A stretch of 24,887 bases of DNA, taken from NCBI GenBank assembly GCA_934725285.1, contig CAKVBK010000018.1:1-24887 (forward strand). Reading direction: 5' to 3'. Under the pieces are notes generated by a model. The model was not told where the DNA came from and did no database searches. It saw only the letters and a program-made list of their open reading frames with translations. Positions 16,812 through 24,887 of the stretch are shown here, piece after piece; position 1 is the stretch's first letter; each line of letters begins with the position of its first letter. This DNA is from an uncultured Bacteroidales bacterium (GTDB taxonomy: Bacteria > Bacteroidota > Bacteroidia > Bacteroidales > UBA932). The position numbers were made by a program, and so were the translations under genes.

Positions 16812-19070
16812 TCAGCGTAAGTTTTTGTTCTCGGCCACGGTGAATCCCACAGAAAGGGAATTTCCTGAATCATCGACGGCTGTGACCGTGTGTCTGCCTG
16901 GTGTCGGCTTCAGTGTCATCAGGTGAATAATCTGGGTCTGTCCGACATATTCATTGTCCAGATGCCAGAAAACATTGGCGTTCGTGGTCCTGTGTGCAAG
17001 ATTGAAGGTTATTCCTGCAATTGACCCGTCCAGTTGTCGCGGAATGTAGATCACGGCTCCGCTTTCCGGGTAAATGAATTCCATGGGAGAGCCTCCCTCC
17101 TTGCTTTTGGACACATAAGGAACATATTCAGGGTGGTGTTGTTTGTAGTACCATTCCATCGATGGAGGCAGGATGAATGTGCGGACTCCGTCAACGACTT
17201 TATGATATGGGCACGGTTCGCTCCTTACCGATTTGCGCGGCAGCATCAGTGTGTCGGAACTCTCGCAGTTCACTCCCTTCAGGCAGCCGGACTCCCGGCA
17301 GACCTCAGCGACAATGTAATCACCATAGACAGGCTCTTTGAACCATCCGTTCCGGGAATATTCACTGTCGTATTCCTTGATTGGAAGGAGATTGAATATG
17401 TCAAACATCACCGGTCCTGCCGTGCGCGCTCCTGTCAGTCCCGGCACACCCTGTCCTTGGGCGTTGCCTGCCCAGACTCCGACAGCGTAGTCGGCTGTCA
17501 CTCCGACGGCCCACGCATCTCTGAATCCGAAGCTGGTTCCGGTTTTCCATGCCACTTTATTGACGGATCCGATCAGGCGCCAGTCGATTTCGTCAGGTCT
17601 GTTCACTTCTTTCAACGCGTCGAATGTCCACCATAATGCACATTTGTCTTTCAGTGGAAAATTGTACAGCATGTCACCTTTGGAAATATGCAATGTGTCT
17701 GCGCTTTGATAGGACGCGGAAAGTCTTGAATATATTGACGTTATGTCTCCGAGTGTGCCTTCCGCGCCACCGAGTATGAGTGAGAGACCGTAATGAGAGG
17801 CACTCCCGTTCAATGTGGTCATTCCGCATTTCCTGAGAATATCCAGAAATTTAGCCACTCCGAACTTGCGTAATAGATGCACTGACGGTACATTGAGTGA
17901 TCTGGCGAGCGCTTCCGAGGCCGGAACGGCTCCGTAGAACTGCCTGTTGAAGTTCTGTGGAGAGAAACCGTTTATGTTGATCGGGACATCGGGCAGGAGG
18001 GAGTTCGGCAAGATTTCTCCTTCTTGAAGCAGGGCGCAGTACAGCAGAGGCTTCAGAATGCTGCCGGTGCTCCTTGGCGCACGGATGATGTCCACCTCGC
18101 TACCCGGACGTTTATGGTCGGGATTAGCGTTTCCGATGTATGCCAAAGTCTCGCCGGTCCGCACGTCCTCCACGACAGCGGCAAGGTCGTGGATCCCCGT
18201 TTGGGAAAACTCGTTGTTCCATTGGTCGGCAACAGCCTGAACCTGTTTTTGCAGATGAATGTCGATTGTTGTGCGGATCCTCTTGCCGGGACGTGTTTTC
18301 CAGTAATATTCGGTCAGATGATGCGCTTCCTGCGGCAGCGCCACCGGTTCACCGGGAAGTGGTTCATCGCACGCAAGCACTAAGTCCAGCGAGTCTATAT
18401 GTCCGTGCCGGTAGAGAGAGCCCAGCAATCTGTTGCGTTTCTCAAGCAGTCTTGTCCTGTTTTTCCCGGGATGGATTTCACCAGGGGAGTTCGGAAGAAC
18501 GGCAAGGGTGGCGGCCTCTCCCCATGTAAGCTCGTCCGGAGGTCTGCCGAAATACCGCCAAGACGCGGCTTCCAGTCCGACGACATTTCCGCCGAAAGGA
18601 GCATGTGATGCGTAAAGGCCGATGATCTCATTCTTACTGCACCTTAGTTCCAGCCTCGTTGCAAGGATCGCCTCGATGATTTTCTGGCCGATGTTCCGTT
18701 CACGCCCCCTGGACATTCTTATGACCTGCATAGTGATGGTGCTGCCTCCACTGGTCACGTGGCCGGCTTTGATGTTGCCTGCGGCTGCACGTGCTATAGA
18801 AACAGGATTCACGCCGGGATGGTATGCGAACCATCTGTCCTCGAACTCAATGAGGGCGGTCATGAATTTTTCGGGGACAGTGTCGGATGGCGGGAAACGC
18901 CATTGCCCATCGTTGGCTATCCTGGCGCCAAGCAACTCTCCATTCCTGTCCGTGACGACAGTTGAATAGCTTGTGCCTTTAAACAAATCTTTGGGCAGGC
19001 AGAAAATGTATGCGGCCAAAAGGGCGATGACGGAGCCACCGACAATTCTTGACCGCAACTTCTTACACAT
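16812..19070 (-). CDS. pbpC: Penicillin-binding protein 1C (glycosyltransferase/transpeptidase)
   Basis: Bifunctional inner-membrane peptidoglycan synthase of the class A PBP1C type, 752 residues (E. coli PbpC is 770). One N-terminal transmembrane helix spans about 9-25. The GT51 domain shows EFEDRWFAYHPGV with catalytic Glu77, GGSTITMQ (108-115) and further family motifs. The transpeptidase domain has STGSILKP with the nucleophile at Ser337, SLN (391-393) and KTG (509-511). The C-terminal BiPBP_C domain lies near residues 665-750. ATG at 19070 follows the upstream alpha-2-macroglobulin gene by 3 bp, so the two are translated from one message. The pair matches the yfhM-pbpC arrangement of proteobacteria, thought to repair the wall while trapping proteases. 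All catalytic motifs appear intact. Confidence 0.96.
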   Translation of the reverse strand: MCKKLRSRIVGGSVIALLAAYIFCLPKDLFKGTSYSTVVTDRNGELLGARIANDGQWRFPPSDTVPEKFMTALIEFEDRWFAYHPGVNPVSIARAAAGNIKAGHVTSGGSTITMQVIRMSRGRERNIGQKIIEAILATRLELRCSKNEIIGLYASHAPFGGNVVGLEAASWRYFGRPPDELTWGEAATLAVLPNSPGEIHPGKNRTRLLEKRNRLLGSLYRHGHIDSLDLVLACDEPLPGEPVALPQEAHHLTEYYWKTRPGKRIRTTIDIHLQKQVQAVADQWNNEFSQTGIHDLAAVVEDVRTGETLAYIGNANPDHKRPGSEVDIIRAPRSTGSILKPLLYCALLQEGEILPNSLLPDVPININGFSPQNFNRQFYGAVPASEALARSLNVPSVHLLRKFGVAKFLDILRKCGMTTLNGSASHYGLSLILGGAEGTLGDITSIYSRLSASYQSADTLHISKGDMLYNFPLKDKCALWWTFDALKEVNRPDEIDWRLIGSVNKVAWKTGTSFGFRDAWAVGVTADYAVGVWAGNAQGQGVPGLTGARTAGPVMFDIFNLLPIKEYDSEYSRNGWFKEPVYGDYIVAEVCRESGCLKGVNCESSDTLMLPRKSVRSEPCPYHKVVDGVRTFILPPSMEWYYKQHHPEYVPYVSKSKEGGSPMEFIYPESGAVIYIPRQLDGSIAGITFNLAHRTTNANVFWHLDNEYVGQTQIIHLMTLKPTPGRHTVTAVDDSGNSLSVGFTVAENKNLR

Positions 19071-19073
19071 AAT

Positions 19074-22000
19074 TTATTCCGTGACTTTCGCTGTGCCGGA
19101 AGCTGTGTTCGCGCTGACGCGTGGGTCGTACATGGCCTCGCATTTCACGGCAGGAAGTATGAATTCGCCTTGGTATGATGCGTGTGCCTTGATCCTGAAT
19201 GTCTTGCTGGCACCTTTCGGAAGGTCGAAGAACCAGATCGCACGGTCATCCCTGATGTCGCGATAGCTGAATGAAGCCTTGGAATTATCACCTCCATAGA
19301 GTCTGTCGTTCACAATCTCCCAGCCAGAAGGAATCATTCCTGTAAGAGCAAGATTGTCGTAATCCCTCACTCCGCTCGTGTTGCCGACGGTGATGGCTAT
19401 CGTGAAGTCTGTTCCCTGCTTGATGCTGCGAGGGTCCAGACTCTTTCCTGTCAAGGCGCTGTAGTTGACCCGCAGACTCAGCCCGCTCGATCTGGCTTCG
19501 ACTTTGTCACCGAACTCCGGAATGACAGACGTGATCAAAGTCGCGTAGAGATTCCCGTTCATCTTGTTGGTGATATCGATATTCCCACATTCGGTATCCA
19601 CCATTGCATGCCCTATTGATTTGGCACTTTTTACCGTGGTCGTGGCGTCTCCCTGTTTAATCTCGGCGGAAATTGTGTCGGTGCCCGTTTTCCTTGCGAG
19701 ATCTTTCATGGAGCAGGTGGCGAAAGCGATCTCCTGTGTGGAGTACCATCCTCCAGCGATAGCATCGGCGATTTCCTGAGCGACATCCATAGCCTCAGGC
19801 AAGGCGTCATTGAGAACCAACGCGCCGAGGGCCACAGCCTTGTCCCTTACCGGAGATCCGAATGTCCTGCCAGTCTCCGGATAATCGGAAAAGTCTGTCT
19901 TAAGTCCGGTGATGATTTCTCCGGCCACGTTTTTTTTGCCTGCCGCGGCGTAGGTGGCCGCAAGCATCCAAGCAGCCTGATCGGAAAGGGTCTCACTTTC
20001 CCTCAGTCTGTTCATCGCTCCGCTTTCAACCTCACTGTTCATGGCAAGAGTGTACAGCCTGTAAGCTTGCTCAAGATCCCCCATGCCTCCATTGTCAGAA
20101 TTACGGTAGTCCTGCACGTTTCTCTTTTGAAATCTTGACCAGCTGGCCAGCACACCCTTGCTGACACTGAATCCGTTTTGTGACGCGGAGATCATGAACT
20201 GCCCGGCCATGGAACTTACCCATCCGTTGGCATCCGTGTCGCCTGGCCAATAGACGAAGCCTCCGTTGCCAAGCTGTCGTTGGTACAACTGCTGGAGCAG
20301 CTCTGGAATCATCATGCCGATTTCCTTCTGTTTGTCTTCCGGAAGCATATTCATGATCGCCAGAAGGCTGATTCCCTTCGCTGAGATTTGCTCTGTGCAA
20401 TTATAGGTGTAGCTTTTCAGGAACGTGAATATCCCACCGCAGTCAACCGACGGAAATCCGGTCAGCTCCAATGTGGCCCACTGGTTGTCATCTGTCTTGA
20501 AAGGAGTGAAGCCAAAATGCTTGGTCGCATCCTTCCCGATCATCGCCCTCGTCACAGAGATGACCGGCGGGTTAGGAGTGCGGACGTTTATGGTGATCTT
20601 TTCGCTAGCCTTGTGCCCGTTGCCGTTGGCTGTGACGGTCACTGTCGCGGTGCCGGTACCAATGGCCTCAAGGTTGAATCTGGCCATCTTGTCTCCCGGT
20701 TTGCTGAACTGTACAGTTGTCTTGGAATCCCCGCTGATCCTCAGAGGTCCGTCAACATTTACGCTGACTTCCGCGTTCCTGACACCGTCCTCAAGCGCGA
20801 AGACATTGACGGGCATCACGACCTTCTCGTCTGTCCCGATGACTCTCGGCAGGGTAGGGAGAACCATGAGCGGCGACCTCACAGGAACAGTCTTCTCCGC
20901 ATTGCCGTACGCTCCGTCCCTTGCGGCCACGAGCATCACCCTGACACTGCCAACGTACATTGGTAGCTTGACCTTGTGTGTCGCCGAACCGTTCTGCAGA
21001 GAGAATGGACCTATGTACTTGACAATAGCGTTGAATCTGTTGTCCTTTTTGGCGCCCATGATGAGATTTTCGTCTCCTCCTATGCTGAACATCGGAGAGA
21101 ATCTGCCGCTGTAAGCCCCGATTACATCATCGTAGAGGTCCCATGTACTTACACCAAGCGCTTCCCTGGCGTACATCGAGTTCCACGGGTCAGGAGTCTT
21201 GAATGATGTGAGATCCAGAAGCCCTTCATCCACAATGGCCAAAGTGTAGGTCATAGGCTTGCCGTTCTTCTCTCTGACTTTGATCTTGAATTCTTCCTCC
21301 GGACGAAGCACATCCGGCATGGTGATGACTGGCTCAAGGTGTGATTCCTTGTCGTTCACCAAGACCGGCCGTACACCATATAGTCTGATCGGCATGTCGT
21401 TTTCAGCCCTTTCGTGCGGTTGCACAAGGGTGATGTGAATATAGAAATTCGGCGTCATTTCCGGTGTCACCTTGAATGAGTATGTCACGTCGCCATCGCC
21501 CGAAGTCTTTACCCATTCACGCGCGATGACCTTCCTTGAATTTTCAAGAGAGACAAGCGCCTGTCCCTTTGATGCCGCGGGAATATAGACGGTCACCTTT
21601 TCACCCACCTCGTAGGATTCCTTGTCGGTAGAGAACGACAGCATTGTCAAAGCATCGGGATCAGTCTTGCTGGATCTGCCTTTGTAGGCCGGCCAGTCCA
21701 CATAGATGATGTCTCCGGACGTGTGACCGCTTTCAATGTCCGTCACGAGCACAAGGTAACGTCCCCATTCAGGATAGTCCACCCTGAATGGAATGATGCC
21801 GTCTCCTTTGGCCGGCTTGATCATGCCGGATGCCATTATGTTGGCTGACGGGCTGTTCACATAAGAATCAAGGCTCTCGCTGCGGCTTTCCCACCACCAG
21901 CTCCATTTCATCTTGTAGATAGTGTACTTAAGATTGTGTCCGTTCATTCTTGCGCCGTCCTTGTCCACAACGGCGACATTGATGCTGTAATCATTGTCCG

Positions 22001-24614
22001 TCTCCAGATAATGGCCGTTTCCTTCTTTCGGGATCTTCACACCGACGTATGATGAATATGGAGAATAAGGAACAGACAGCGAATTGAAGCTTACATCACC
22101 GCCTTGCTCTTCGACAGTGGTGACGATGTCGGCTCGCAGCATCCCTGGAGCGTTTTCCGCTGATGGCATCGCAACATTGACCTTAGCCTGGCCGTTTGTG
22201 TTCAGTCTTGTGTCGACCAACCTGTGTTCGCTTGCGCTGAAGTCCGACAACGGGCTGGAAAAGATGTATCCATCATAGCCTTTGAATGTGGAGACACCCT
22301 GTCGCAGTGTCATGTTCACTTTCACCGCCAATCCCGCCGCAGGAGGCCCTGTCAGCCAGTCCGCGGACACGCGGACCGGAACATTCCGTCCGCCGTCAAG
22401 AGTCTTGTCTTCCAGATCAAGATTGATCTTCACCCGGTTGGGTTTGATGCTCTCGATCCTGAACGGTTTGTGGAACGTCGCTCCTCCTATCTTGAAGTAG
22501 GCGTGCCATATTCCTGTAGGATCCTCGTCTTTTGTTGGAACTGTAAACGCATAGAATCCGTTCTTGGCGCTTGTGTTGATCTGCTTGGTGTAAAACTGCC
22601 CCTGTGGAGTGTACAACTCCATTACAGACGGATGGTTGTCCGGAATCTTGTTTTCCTTGTCTTCCAGAATCATCGTGACGTGAAGTGTGTCACCTGGTCT
22701 CCAGACACCTCTTTCACCATAAACAAATGCTTTCAGTCCCTTTTCCAGTACCTTGCCTCCCACATCGAACCTGCTGAGGGACTTCTGTTCGCCTTCTGTG
22801 ACTTTCAGGTAACTGGTCGAGCCACCTCTCTTGGCGACAACCACGAAAGGCTTTCCGGAAAGCTGCACTTCTGCCATTCCGTCAGTGCCAGTCTTGGCAT
22901 ATCCGATCTCCTTGAGCTGATAGCTGTAGACATAAAGCTCGGCGTTGAACACAGGAGTCGCCTCGATGATGTCGCTTACGCTGACCCAAAGTCTGTCCCC
23001 TCCGGCGTACTTGGCGATCACTCCGAGATTGGATGTGAGCAGGTTGATGGCAGGAAACCGGTCGTCTTCCATATAGTATGTGGGTTTGAGAGGATTGTCC
23101 CTGTCCTTCCAGTTATATTCCTCCCAATTATAGAACCCATCATAGTAATAAGGTGACGGGGTGTCCCATTCATTGTTGTCTTTATCCGTGATTCCCTCGG
23201 CGGAGATGTTTACCATCTTGTCGGAAGGAGTCCCGCTTTTGAAAGAATCGTTTTTGCCATAGACTGAATATTCCTGTTTGAATGAGATTCTTATTCGGTA
23301 GATGGCCCCGGGCTCCTGCCTGAAAAGGCCTGAAAGATCGACCGAATAATCCTGCCATTTGTGCAGGTTCTTTGACGGGTCTGAGTCCAGACGCACGCAA
23401 CGCTTATAGACAAGCCGTCCGCACCTGCGGAGCGAATTGTCGCCGGAAAGGTTGTTGTCCTGCAGGAACATCAGCACATTCTCCTCGTAGATCTGGATGA
23501 CTCTGATGTCCACGGCATTGAGATTCACGGCTTTGAACGGAAGAATCAATTCCTTGGAATTCGGGAGTATCGTCCCGCTGATCGGGATCTCGACCGCCGG
23601 TTTAACCTCAGTGGAAGAGAATTTCTTTGAATATTCCTGCCCGAGCCTTGTTCCGTCGTGGCTGCTTACAGCGCTTGAAATCCTGAGTGTAAGTGGTTGA
23701 TCCTCCGGATTCTCGTAGAACACCTTGACGTGGGCGTTCTCCGCCTGAATGTAACTGCGTCCCACTCCTTCCAGGGTGAACAGACCGGAATTGTCGCTCA
23801 CATCCTCCAGAGCCTCCGTGAAATAGATGTCGATGTACGGATCATTCGCCTCCACCCTTTCTGCGCTGAGTACTTTGAAGTCATTCATCGCAGGTATTCT
23901 GATCTCCAGCTTTGAGTCTGTCACGAATCCTGTGTCCCCTGGCTTCAGGCTGATTCTCAACGTCCTGTCTTTTGTGTCCCTCGGCAATCCGATGATCTCG
24001 AAATGATAGTTGAGAGGATCCGTTCCGGCTGTGACACTGACTTCCGCGCTTTTCTCCGGGTAGTCATATTCAAACATCTTCTGCACCTTGTCCAAAGGAA
24101 GCTCCTCTGTCAGGGAGATTGTGCCTTCAATGCTGGCCCTTTCTGGTGATGCGGCAGTTATTGTGATCTCATTCAATGAGAGCACGGCTTCCTTTATGGC
24201 CACAAGGAACTTGAACGAGAATTTCTTGAACTTTCTGTCACCTACTTTCTGAATCTTATCCAACCGGAGCTTTCCAGTGTAGGATTGTCCGGGTTTGAGA
24301 GCTCCTGTCTCGGGGATGAATTCTATCGTGCTGTGCGACAACCACCTGGCTGTGCCTTTTACTGATGGTGTGAACGTCAATATTCCATCTTTGAGATCAG
24401 TGCCGGCAGTGGCCTCCGGAATATCAGAGGCAAGTTCCACACGGATTGTGGATTTGTCGGAGATGACTCCACCTGTGTACGCTTTTATGAAGGTGGCGAA
24501 CTCTGTGCTTTGTCCCTTGCTCTTGCCGAAGCGGCTGCAGGAAGAGCTGGTCAGGAATAGTATGGCCATTGACAGAATGGCGAGGATGTTTTTTGTCGAA
24601 ATCCTGAAGTTCAT
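19074..24614 (-). CDS. Thioester alpha-2-macroglobulin family lipoprotein (ECAM-like)
   Basis: A 1,846-residue envelope protease inhibitor of the YfhM type. The lipoprotein signal ends in TSSSC (Cys26), suggesting periplasmic membrane anchoring. Domains seen in order: N-terminal macroglobulin repeats; an MG2-type domain near 637 (RGVWRPGDTLHVTMIL); a bait-region-side domain near 990 (STDKESYEVGEKVTVYIP); the A2M core near 1200 (IGPFSLQNGSATHKVKL); and the thioester domain with YNCTEQIS, Cys1406 and Gln1409, where the internal Cys-Gln bond forms. A C-terminal macroglobulin domain lies near 1700-1846. By family knowledge, cleavage of the bait region releases the thioester, which then bonds the attacking protease covalently. 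It is first in an operon with pbpC, with a good promoter upstream. No frameshift was seen. Confidence 0.94.
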   Translation of the reverse strand: MNFRISTKNILAILSMAILFLTSSSCSRFGKSKGQSTEFATFIKAYTGGVISDKSTIRVELASDIPEATAGTDLKDGILTFTPSVKGTARWLSHSTIEFIPETGALKPGQSYTGKLRLDKIQKVGDRKFKKFSFKFLVAIKEAVLSLNEITITAASPERASIEGTISLTEELPLDKVQKMFEYDYPEKSAEVSVTAGTDPLNYHFEIIGLPRDTKDRTLRISLKPGDTGFVTDSKLEIRIPAMNDFKVLSAERVEANDPYIDIYFTEALEDVSDNSGLFTLEGVGRSYIQAENAHVKVFYENPEDQPLTLRISSAVSSHDGTRLGQEYSKKFSSTEVKPAVEIPISGTILPNSKELILPFKAVNLNAVDIRVIQIYEENVLMFLQDNNLSGDNSLRRCGRLVYKRCVRLDSDPSKNLHKWQDYSVDLSGLFRQEPGAIYRIRISFKQEYSVYGKNDSFKSGTPSDKMVNISAEGITDKDNNEWDTPSPYYYDGFYNWEEYNWKDRDNPLKPTYYMEDDRFPAINLLTSNLGVIAKYAGGDRLWVSVSDIIEATPVFNAELYVYSYQLKEIGYAKTGTDGMAEVQLSGKPFVVVAKRGGSTSYLKVTEGEQKSLSRFDVGGKVLEKGLKAFVYGERGVWRPGDTLHVTMILEDKENKIPDNHPSVMELYTPQGQFYTKQINTSAKNGFYAFTVPTKDEDPTGIWHAYFKIGGATFHKPFRIESIKPNRVKINLDLEDKTLDGGRNVPVRVSADWLTGPPAAGLAVKVNMTLRQGVSTFKGYDGYIFSSPLSDFSASEHRLVDTRLNTNGQAKVNVAMPSAENAPGMLRADIVTTVEEQGGDVSFNSLSVPYSPYSSYVGVKIPKEGNGHYLETDNDYSINVAVVDKDGARMNGHNLKYTIYKMKWSWWWESRSESLDSYVNSPSANIMASGMIKPAKGDGIIPFRVDYPEWGRYLVLVTDIESGHTSGDIIYVDWPAYKGRSSKTDPDALTMLSFSTDKESYEVGEKVTVYIPAASKGQALVSLENSRKVIAREWVKTSGDGDVTYSFKVTPEMTPNFYIHITLVQPHERAENDMPIRLYGVRPVLVNDKESHLEPVITMPDVLRPEEEFKIKVREKNGKPMTYTLAIVDEGLLDLTSFKTPDPWNSMYAREALGVSTWDLYDDVIGAYSGRFSPMFSIGGDENLIMGAKKDNRFNAIVKYIGPFSLQNGSATHKVKLPMYVGSVRVMLVAARDGAYGNAEKTVPVRSPLMVLPTLPRVIGTDEKVVMPVNVFALEDGVRNAEVSVNVDGPLRISGDSKTTVQFSKPGDKMARFNLEAIGTGTATVTVTANGNGHKASEKITINVRTPNPPVISVTRAMIGKDATKHFGFTPFKTDDNQWATLELTGFPSVDCGGIFTFLKSYTYNCTEQISAKGISLLAIMNMLPEDKQKEIGMMIPELLQQLYQRQLGNGGFVYWPGDTDANGWVSSMAGQFMISASQNGFSVSKGVLASWSRFQKRNVQDYRNSDNGGMGDLEQAYRLYTLAMNSEVESGAMNRLRESETLSDQAAWMLAATYAAAGKKNVAGEIITGLKTDFSDYPETGRTFGSPVRDKAVALGALVLNDALPEAMDVAQEIADAIAGGWYSTQEIAFATCSMKDLARKTGTDTISAEIKQGDATTTVKSAKSIGHAMVDTECGNIDITNKMNGNLYATLITSVIPEFGDKVEARSSGLSLRVNYSALTGKSLDPRSIKQGTDFTIAITVGNTSGVRDYDNLALTGMIPSGWEIVNDRLYGGDNSKASFSYRDIRDDRAIWFFDLPKGASKTFRIKAHASYQGEFILPAVKCEAMYDPRVSANTASGTAKVTE

Positions 24615-24701
24615 ATACCTTATATTATATAGGTGTGACCGGTTGTTCTTGTCGGAAGCAACCTGCCTTTATTCAAAGGCGCGATCTTGTTCCATGGACA
24701 T

Positions 24702-24732
24702 CAAATTTAGGAATTCTTTTCGGTATATTCAA
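24702..24732 (-). promoter_or_regulatory. Promoter of the alpha-2-macroglobulin / pbpC operon
   Basis: On the minus strand TTG (24730-24732), 20 bp, then TAAATTTG (24702-24709), an exact -7 match. Transcription would begin near 24695, giving a leader of about 80 nt before the ATG at 24614. No other gene lies in this 249-bp divergent gap (24615-24863). Confidence 0.72.
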
Positions 24733-24757
24733 TATTCTGCCATAATTTGCGCCGGTG

Positions 24758-24770
24758 TGACAATTTGTCA
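24758..24770. promoter_or_regulatory. Perfect inverted repeat upstream of groES, possible operator
   Basis: TGACAA and TTGTCA surround a single central T, a perfect 13-bp palindrome. It lies 12 bp upstream of the candidate groES promoter and about 26 bp from the opposite operon's -33 element. It is not the CIRCE element bound by HrcA (TTAGCACTC-N9-GAGTGCTAA). Binding by a heat-shock or envelope-stress regulator is inferred from position only. Confidence 0.5.
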
Positions 24771-24782
24771 GCATTGTGGCGG

Positions 24783-24797
24783 TGGCACAGCCTTTGA
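24783..24797 (+). promoter_or_regulatory. Possible sigma-54-type promoter of groES
   Basis: TGGCAC (24783-24788), 5 bp, then TTGA (24794-24797). The sigma-54 consensus is TGGCAC-N5-TTGC, so spacing is exact and the only mismatch is GA for GC at -12. The start of transcription would be near 24808, about 55 nt before the groES ATG. No good TAnnTTTG promoter with a -33 element was found in this gap on this strand. Confidence 0.45.
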
Positions 24798-24812
24798 TTT
24801 GAGTCACAGCGT

Positions 24813-24830
24813 CTCCGGAGTGAGCCGGAG
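24813..24830 (+). repeat. Hairpin in the predicted groES leader
   Basis: CTCCGG (24813-24818) and CCGGAG (24825-24830) form a 6-bp G-C-rich stem with the loop AGTGAG. It lies just downstream of the predicted transcription start and 33 nt before the ATG, in an otherwise A-rich leader. It has no T-run, so it is not a terminator; it could protect the 5' end of the message. Confidence 0.45.
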
Positions 24831-24863
24831 CGTAGATTTAAAAACATTTAAAAACTTTATATC

Positions 24864-24887
24864 ATGATCAAACCATTGGCAGACAGA
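24864..24887 (+). CDS. groES: Co-chaperonin GroES, first eight codons only
   Basis: ATG at 24864 opens a frame reading MIKPLADR to the end of the window, matching the very conserved GroES N-terminus (M-x-I-K-P-L-x-D-R-V). GroES caps the GroEL folding chamber in the cytoplasm, and groEL would be expected directly downstream, outside the window. The upstream leader (ATTTAAAAACATTTAAAAAC) is A-rich, as is common for Bacteroidota translation starts. Only eight residues are visible, but this segment is distinctive and the chaperone-like promoter context agrees. Confidence 0.8.

Noticed and set aside
24295..24867. 190-codon plus-strand open frame near the right edge
   Set aside because: It runs antisense over the alpha-2-macroglobulin signal region and through the promoter gap, with no family resemblance; the real plus-strand gene here is groES at 24864.

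Overview
The window looks like a chromosomal piece of a Bacteroidales bacterium. Four promoters match the Bacteroidota consensus (TTG or TTTG, 19-20 bp, then TAnnTTTG) closely, and none of the genes has an obvious Shine-Dalgarno sequence. Several proteins are typical of gut Bacteroidota: pyruvate phosphate dikinase, PIN-PhoH ATPase, large alpha-2-macroglobulin-like proteins, and an exported hexosaminidase with a sialidase. The genus cannot be fixed from the sequence alone. No phage, transposase, CRISPR array or plasmid gene was seen, so this is mostly housekeeping and cell-envelope DNA.

Layout, left to right. (1) The 5' 725 codons of ppdK on the minus strand, with its own promoter. (2) A minus-strand pair: a stand-alone PurL/AIR-synthase-like protein, then a PIN-PhoH ATPase. 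(3) Divergent from these, a plus-strand run: folC, a 1,844-residue alpha-2-macroglobulin-like exported protein without a thioester, a GH20 beta-hexosaminidase lipoprotein and a GH33 sialidase. The two glycosidases are 10 bp apart and would together trim sialylated, N-acetylhexosamine-capped host glycans such as mucin. (4) A tRNA-Val(TAC) with a consensus promoter and an intrinsic terminator. (5) An M48 metallopeptidase lipoprotein, whose stop codon abuts the stop of the convergent pbpC. (6) A minus-strand operon of a thioester alpha-2-macroglobulin lipoprotein (CTEQ motif) and pbpC. This is the envelope defence and repair pair known from Gram-negatives, in which one traps proteases and the other remakes peptidoglycan. 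(7) The first eight codons of groES at the right edge, behind a possible sigma-54-type promoter and a perfect inverted repeat.

Signals beyond ordinary genes: the 7-mer GAATATG (both strands) occurs about 40 times by eye against about 3 expected, in several reading frames and between genes. The first alpha-2-macroglobulin gene carries three copies of a small palindromic repeat (core CTGAGCCTGTCGAAG) that leave the frame open. The promoters of the AIR-like gene and folC appear to overlap. No clearly new multi-gene system was found; these sequence-level patterns are the best leads.
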